From Amphritea atlantica (lineage in GTDB: Bacteria; Pseudomonadota; Gammaproteobacteria; Pseudomonadales; Balneatricaceae): DNA of 64,000 nucleotides. Below are positions 61,113 to 64,000 of the stretch, one piece after another. The notes beneath the pieces are model-generated. The model was not told where the DNA came from. It ran no database searches and saw only the letters and a list, made by a program, of their open reading frames with translations. Within the stretch, counting starts at the first letter, position 1, and each line of letters begins with the position of its first letter. Location of the stretch: assembly GCA_024397875.1 (NCBI GenBank), contig CP073344.1, positions 1,293,001 through 1,357,000 on the forward strand, given 5' to 3'. A program made the translations under genes and the position numbers.

Positions 61113-62540
61113 CTATCCGTTATGGATGGGTTGCCCTTCAATCTGTTCTAGTTGTACGAAATAGCTTTCCCAGGCCCAGTCAATCAGTTCTTTAGACAGC
61201 CTGGCCGAGTTGCCGAGGTAAAGCGCTTTGTCCTGTGCAATCCCCAACAGGTCTCTCGGATGACACGGCAGCAGGGAACAGTGTTTCCGCTGGTAGTGAT
61301 GGTCGAAGAGATAATTGAGTATTTCCTGGTCGAATTCGATCTGTTTCTCTTTGCACACCTGCTTCCAGATCTGTCCGAACGCCTGAGTATCCAGGGTGTC
61401 GAAGAAAATTTTGTGGCCGATACGTCGCAGAAAAGCCGCATCGCCTAATTCCAACGGATTAATATTGGTGGAAAAGATGAGAATTTCATCAAACGGGATC
61501 TCAAAGTTATGGCCATTGCCCAGGCTAAGATGATCGCGTTTCTCTTCCATCGGTACGATCCAGCGATTGAACAGCGCCACTGGCGCGACGCGCTGGCGTC
61601 CCATATCGTCGATGATGTACATGCCGTTGTTGGCTTTCAGCTGCAGTGGCGCCCGATAAATTTTGGTGGCGGGCTCGTATTGCACTTCCAGCATATCAAG
61701 GGTCAGCTCACCACCGCTGATCACGACGGGTCGCTTGCAGAGTTTAAAGCGGGGGTCGTAACCTTCCCGGAAGAGCAGGCTGCTTGAACCATTGTTATCT
61801 CTATGCTGTGACGCTTGTTTTTGAGGCAATTCGTTCGGCGACTGCTTGTTTAGAGGCTGTTGGTTCTGAGAGACCGGTACATGCACCAGCGGATCATAGA
61901 GCTGGATAACGCTTTCATTGACCGAGATTGCATGCGGGATCAGGCAGTGATCGGTTAACAGGCGTGTCAGGCGTTGGGTAATATAGGTTTTCCCGGTTCC
62001 CGGCGGACCATAGATAACGATGGAGCGGCCGGAATTAAGCGCCGGCCCCAGTTGATCGAGCAGTGAGTCTTTAATGACAATATCCTTAAATGCATCCTGA
62101 GTCTGTTGTTGCTTAACCTTGACCAGGTGTACTGACTGGGCGGCGACAACTTTCTCGTATACTGAGACAGGCACCGGTGCAGGCCCGATGTAGCCATTTT
62201 TATTGAGTGCCTCATGTGCGGCCACACGACCCAGGTCTGTCAGGCCGTAAAACAGTTCCTGCCCGTGACCTAAACGGGGTAGCACTTCAAGCCGCGCTTC
62301 CTGACGCAGGTAACTTAATATCTCCTCGATGATGGCTCCGGACAGGCAGGCCCGGTTGACCAGCTGAGAAATGGTCAGAGCACCGGCATCGTAGAGATGT
62401 TTACTGATCAGTTCGGTTAAGAACTGTTTGCTCAGGTGGGTTTCTTCGACCGTTTTGGGGCGCGGTGCCAGCGCGCTGAAGGGCGATACCGGCTGCGGTT
62501 CAATGTCCTGCAGGGTCAGGTCGTGTTGTTGTTCACTCAT
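61113..62540 (-). CDS. AAA+ ATPase embedded in the Tad operon, 475 aa
   Basis: Not one of the canonical Tad proteins. Residues ~35-135 look like winged-helix domains (LSKQFLTELISKHLYDAGAL, LSGAIIEEILSYLRQEARLE, FYGLTDLGRVAAHEALNKNG). A MoxR/dynein-like AAA module follows: Walker A SIVIYGPPGTGKTYITQRLT, Walker B-like NGMYIIDDMGRQRVAP, sensor-1 EILIFSTNINP, and arginine residues in AAFLRRIGHKI. An ~40-residue Gln/Asn-rich insertion (SQNQQPLNKQSPNELPQKQA) interrupts the core. It overlaps tadV by 4 bp and precedes rcpC by 17 bp, so it is co-expressed with the pilus. Role unknown: remodelling or regulation of the machine is plausible. Confidence 0.82.
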   Translation of the reverse strand: MSEQQHDLTLQDIEPQPVSPFSALAPRPKTVEETHLSKQFLTELISKHLYDAGALTISQLVNRACLSGAIIEEILSYLRQEARLEVLPRLGHGQELFYGLTDLGRVAAHEALNKNGYIGPAPVPVSVYEKVVAAQSVHLVKVKQQQTQDAFKDIVIKDSLLDQLGPALNSGRSIVIYGPPGTGKTYITQRLTRLLTDHCLIPHAISVNESVIQLYDPLVHVPVSQNQQPLNKQSPNELPQKQASQHRDNNGSSSLLFREGYDPRFKLCKRPVVISGGELTLDMLEVQYEPATKIYRAPLQLKANNGMYIIDDMGRQRVAPVALFNRWIVPMEEKRDHLSLGNGHNFEIPFDEILIFSTNINPLELGDAAFLRRIGHKIFFDTLDTQAFGQIWKQVCKEKQIEFDQEILNYLFDHHYQRKHCSLLPCHPRDLLGIAQDKALYLGNSARLSKELIDWAWESYFVQLEQIEGQPIHNG

Positions 62541-63118
62541 AAAACACCTCCGTCGAAGAGAGATCTCAGATAATAGAAATTGAGCTGCGATTGATGAGCG
62601 AGTGCCAACAGGGTGCCTGCCATAATGGCAAGCGCGTATGGAAAACGTAATGCAGCGGCATCGCCGGGGTGCGGCTTTTCATAGATCAGCTGTCTGGTTA
62701 AGCAGAAAGTTTTCAGTATGCGGTAATAGCGTTTAAACAGATTCGGCAGATCGCCTTTGAGCAGCACCAGTGCCAGGGCAAGCAGGCAGCCTGCGATAAG
62801 ACTTAGTCCGGCTGCTAACGTTGCCAGCTGCGGCCCGAGGAGGCTGCCCACGGCAGCCATCAGTTTAACATCGCCCGCGGCCATGCCGCCGGTGATATAA
62901 AAAGGGATAAAGATAAAAAAACCGATCAGCAAGCCACTCAGCGCGGTAATGCTGCCTGCCCAGCCGTCCCATATTACATGGTAAATGACTCCACAAATGA
63001 GTATGGCCAAGCTAACGAGATTGGGAATGATGTGCTTAATGATGTCCCATGCGGTAGCAAAAAAGAGCAGGAGCAGTAAAGACAACATCAGTAAATCAGA
63101 TGCGAGTGTTGGTTGCAT
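62537..63118 (-). CDS. tadV: Prepilin peptidase TadV (CpaA)
   Basis: Inner-membrane aspartyl protease that matures Flp and the TadE-type pilins. 193 aa with about six helices. The first catalytic Asp is in FFATAWDIIKHIIPNLVSL and the second in the GxGD-type motif, here GGMAAGDVKLMAAVGSLLGP. The frame runs to 63175, but ATG 63118 has AGGAGG 9 nt upstream and removes an unlikely polar extension (MHRCYYELLPNLTERRGST). Overlaps the AAA+ gene by ATGA; flp is 67 bp upstream. Confidence 0.92.
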   Translation of the reverse strand: MQPTLASDLLMLSLLLLLFFATAWDIIKHIIPNLVSLAILICGVIYHVIWDGWAGSITALSGLLIGFFIFIPFYITGGMAAGDVKLMAAVGSLLGPQLATLAAGLSLIAGCLLALALVLLKGDLPNLFKRYYRILKTFCLTRQLIYEKPHPGDAAALRFPYALAIMAGTLLALAHQSQLNFYYLRSLFDGGVL

Positions 63119-63185
63119 TGTACTGCCCCTCCTTTCAGTTAAATTAGGTAATAGTTCGTAGTAGCATCGATGCAACTGGATCAGA

Positions 63186-63365
63186 CTATGAAATCACGGC
63201 TGTAAGTTCAGCAATAGCTGCCCCGACAGCGGTTCCCAAGTCTGTAAAAGCTGTAACGACGGCCAGACCTACCAAGCTACCGGCAATGGCATATTCCACC
63301 GTTGTCAGGCCCTCTTCATCTTTGATAAAGCGTTTAACCAGTGCTGTGAGTGTTTGAATAGACAT
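63186..63365 (-). CDS. flp: Flp/Fap-type major pilin, 59 aa
   Basis: The structural subunit of the Tad pilus. Leader MSIQTLTALVKRFIKDEEG is cleaved after Gly19 by TadV; the mature part begins LTTVEYAIAGSLVGLAVV, with Glu5 and Tyr6 exactly where Flp pilins have them. The short C-terminus (TDLGTAVGAAIAELTAVIS) is normal. GGAG lies 8 nt before the ATG. As usual it heads the operon. Confidence 0.95.
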   Translation of the reverse strand: MSIQTLTALVKRFIKDEEGLTTVEYAIAGSLVGLAVVTAFTDLGTAVGAAIAELTAVIS

Positions 63366-63691
63366 GTCTTTGTCTCCGCTGTTAAGTCAAGTGTTACGTC
63401 CGTTTTCCTGAAACCCGAATACATATGTCTTATTCTGGTGACAGGTCGTATATGAAAAGTTAGACATCTGCCTGTAAAACTGATAGGACTTTTTTGATAA
63501 AGATAAGGACTATTTTGACTTCTGTTGAGGTGGGGGGGGGGAATTATGAAAAATATTCAACTGAATAAATGAGGTATATGACAGGCAATTATCTAAGCTT
63601 ATTAGGACAGGAAATCTGAACAAATCTATTGTTCGTTGCATTCACTTTTAAAAAAGAGGAACCAGGGAAGGTTAAAGTCGAAGGTTACTTT
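63366..63691. promoter_or_regulatory. 326-bp divergent control region between flp and the receiver-domain gene
   Basis: AT-rich, and contains an uninterrupted G10 tract (63532-63541) 150 bp before the plus-strand start and ~167 bp before flp. The flp promoter must lie here on the minus strand; hexamers are not convincing. Confidence 0.6.
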
Positions 63692-64000
63692 ATGTCATTA
63701 AATCATACGCTTAGCTGGATCGATATGAGGGTTTCTGCAGAGCGATCTGAACTATTATCTCGCTTTCAGGAGCGATTTTCGGTGTCCTATTTAAGGCACT
63801 ATCAGCTGAACAGTGGAAACAGCTCGAGCTGTGAAGCTGATATTATATGCTTTGAATATGATTATCCCGATATTCCCAGTCTTAATTTACTACAAGAAGT
63901 CAGGGAAGCATTACCCGGTTGTCCTATTGTAATGTTTACTGAACAGCATTCTGAAGCGTTGGCGGTATGGGCATTTCGCACTGGCGTCTGGGATTATCTT
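63692..64000 (+). CDS. Receiver-like regulatory protein (N-terminal part)
   Basis: Runs off the right edge after 103 codons. AAGG lies 8 nt before the ATG. From about residue 45 the sequence follows a response-regulator receiver fold: SCEADIICFEYDYPDIPSLN at the acceptor loop, then LLQEVREALPGCPIVMFTEQ, HSEALAVWAFRTGVWDYL. Where receivers have the phosphorylated Asp (LLLD), this protein has CFE, that is Glu. Being divergent from flp, it is likely a regulator of the pilus operon; an output DNA-binding domain would lie beyond the window. Confidence 0.75.
   Translation, partial: MSLNHTLSWIDMRVSAERSELLSRFQERFSVSYLRHYQLNSGNSSSCEADIICFEYDYPDIPSLNLLQEVREALPGCPIVMFTEQHSEALAVWAFRTGVWDYL

Overview
The window is a chromosomal segment of a marine gammaproteobacterium. 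Protein sequences and gene neighbourhoods (uvrB, alanine dehydrogenase, PhnF-regulated C-P lyase cluster, 5-oxoprolinase cluster, RhlE helicase, LysR/Lrp regulators, complete Tad pilus locus) fit Oceanospirillaceae-type bacteria such as Amphritea or Neptunomonas. The genus is an inference from general resemblance, not a database result.

Layout. 1-4160: core genes (5' part of an aspartate-type aminotransferase, uvrB, ald). 4161-15193: a tRNA-Val(GAC) gene followed by an ~11 kb integrative element. A tyrosine recombinase of the DUF6538 type lies next to the tRNA, and an exact 30-bp copy of the tRNA 3' end closes the element at 15164-15193. The cargo is mostly on the minus strand: membrane and secreted hypotheticals, two tiny translationally coupled proteins, a CoiA-like protein, RNase HI, an orphan ParB-like protein, and a serine recombinase. 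Several non-coding repeats are unexplained. The most striking is a near-perfect 24-bp inverted repeat linking the parB-like gene to a second, oppositely oriented parB-like 3' end beside the serine recombinase. 15175-15769: four exact-length 144-bp tandem units, each carrying the last 19 nt of the tRNA plus a terminator; before integration this array directly followed the tRNA gene.

17360-29482: a phosphonate regulon with a PhoB-box-like sequence in front: a hexapeptide acyltransferase, phnCDE transporter, phnF regulator, the full C-P lyase set phnGHIJKLMNP and an EamA-type membrane protein, with heavy start/stop overlap indicating one or two transcripts. 29523-42581: ordinary chromosomal genes (SPOUT RNA methyltransferase, glutaminase, RhlE, ParA-like ATPase, diguanylate cyclase, ArsR plus old-yellow enzyme, PnuC plus nicotinamide riboside kinase-like protein, D-amino acid aminotransferase, LysR, Lrp and a divergent PLP enzyme). 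42890-47008: a minus-strand operon combining 5-oxoprolinase PxpABC with two separate proteins that correspond to the two halves of eukaryotic D-glutamate cyclase (DUF1445 and DUF4392), suggesting D-glutamate to 5-oxoproline to glutamate metabolism. 47345-50069: EAL/HDOD signalling protein, ribosome hibernation factor and small hypotheticals.

50221-63365: a complete minus-strand Tad (Flp) pilus operon, in transcription order flp, tadV, an unusual AAA+ ATPase, rcpC, rcpA, a small lipoprotein, tadG-like, two tadE-like, tadZ, tadA, tadB, tadC, tadD. A receiver-domain protein runs off the right edge, divergent from flp, and the intergenic region between them carries a G10 tract.
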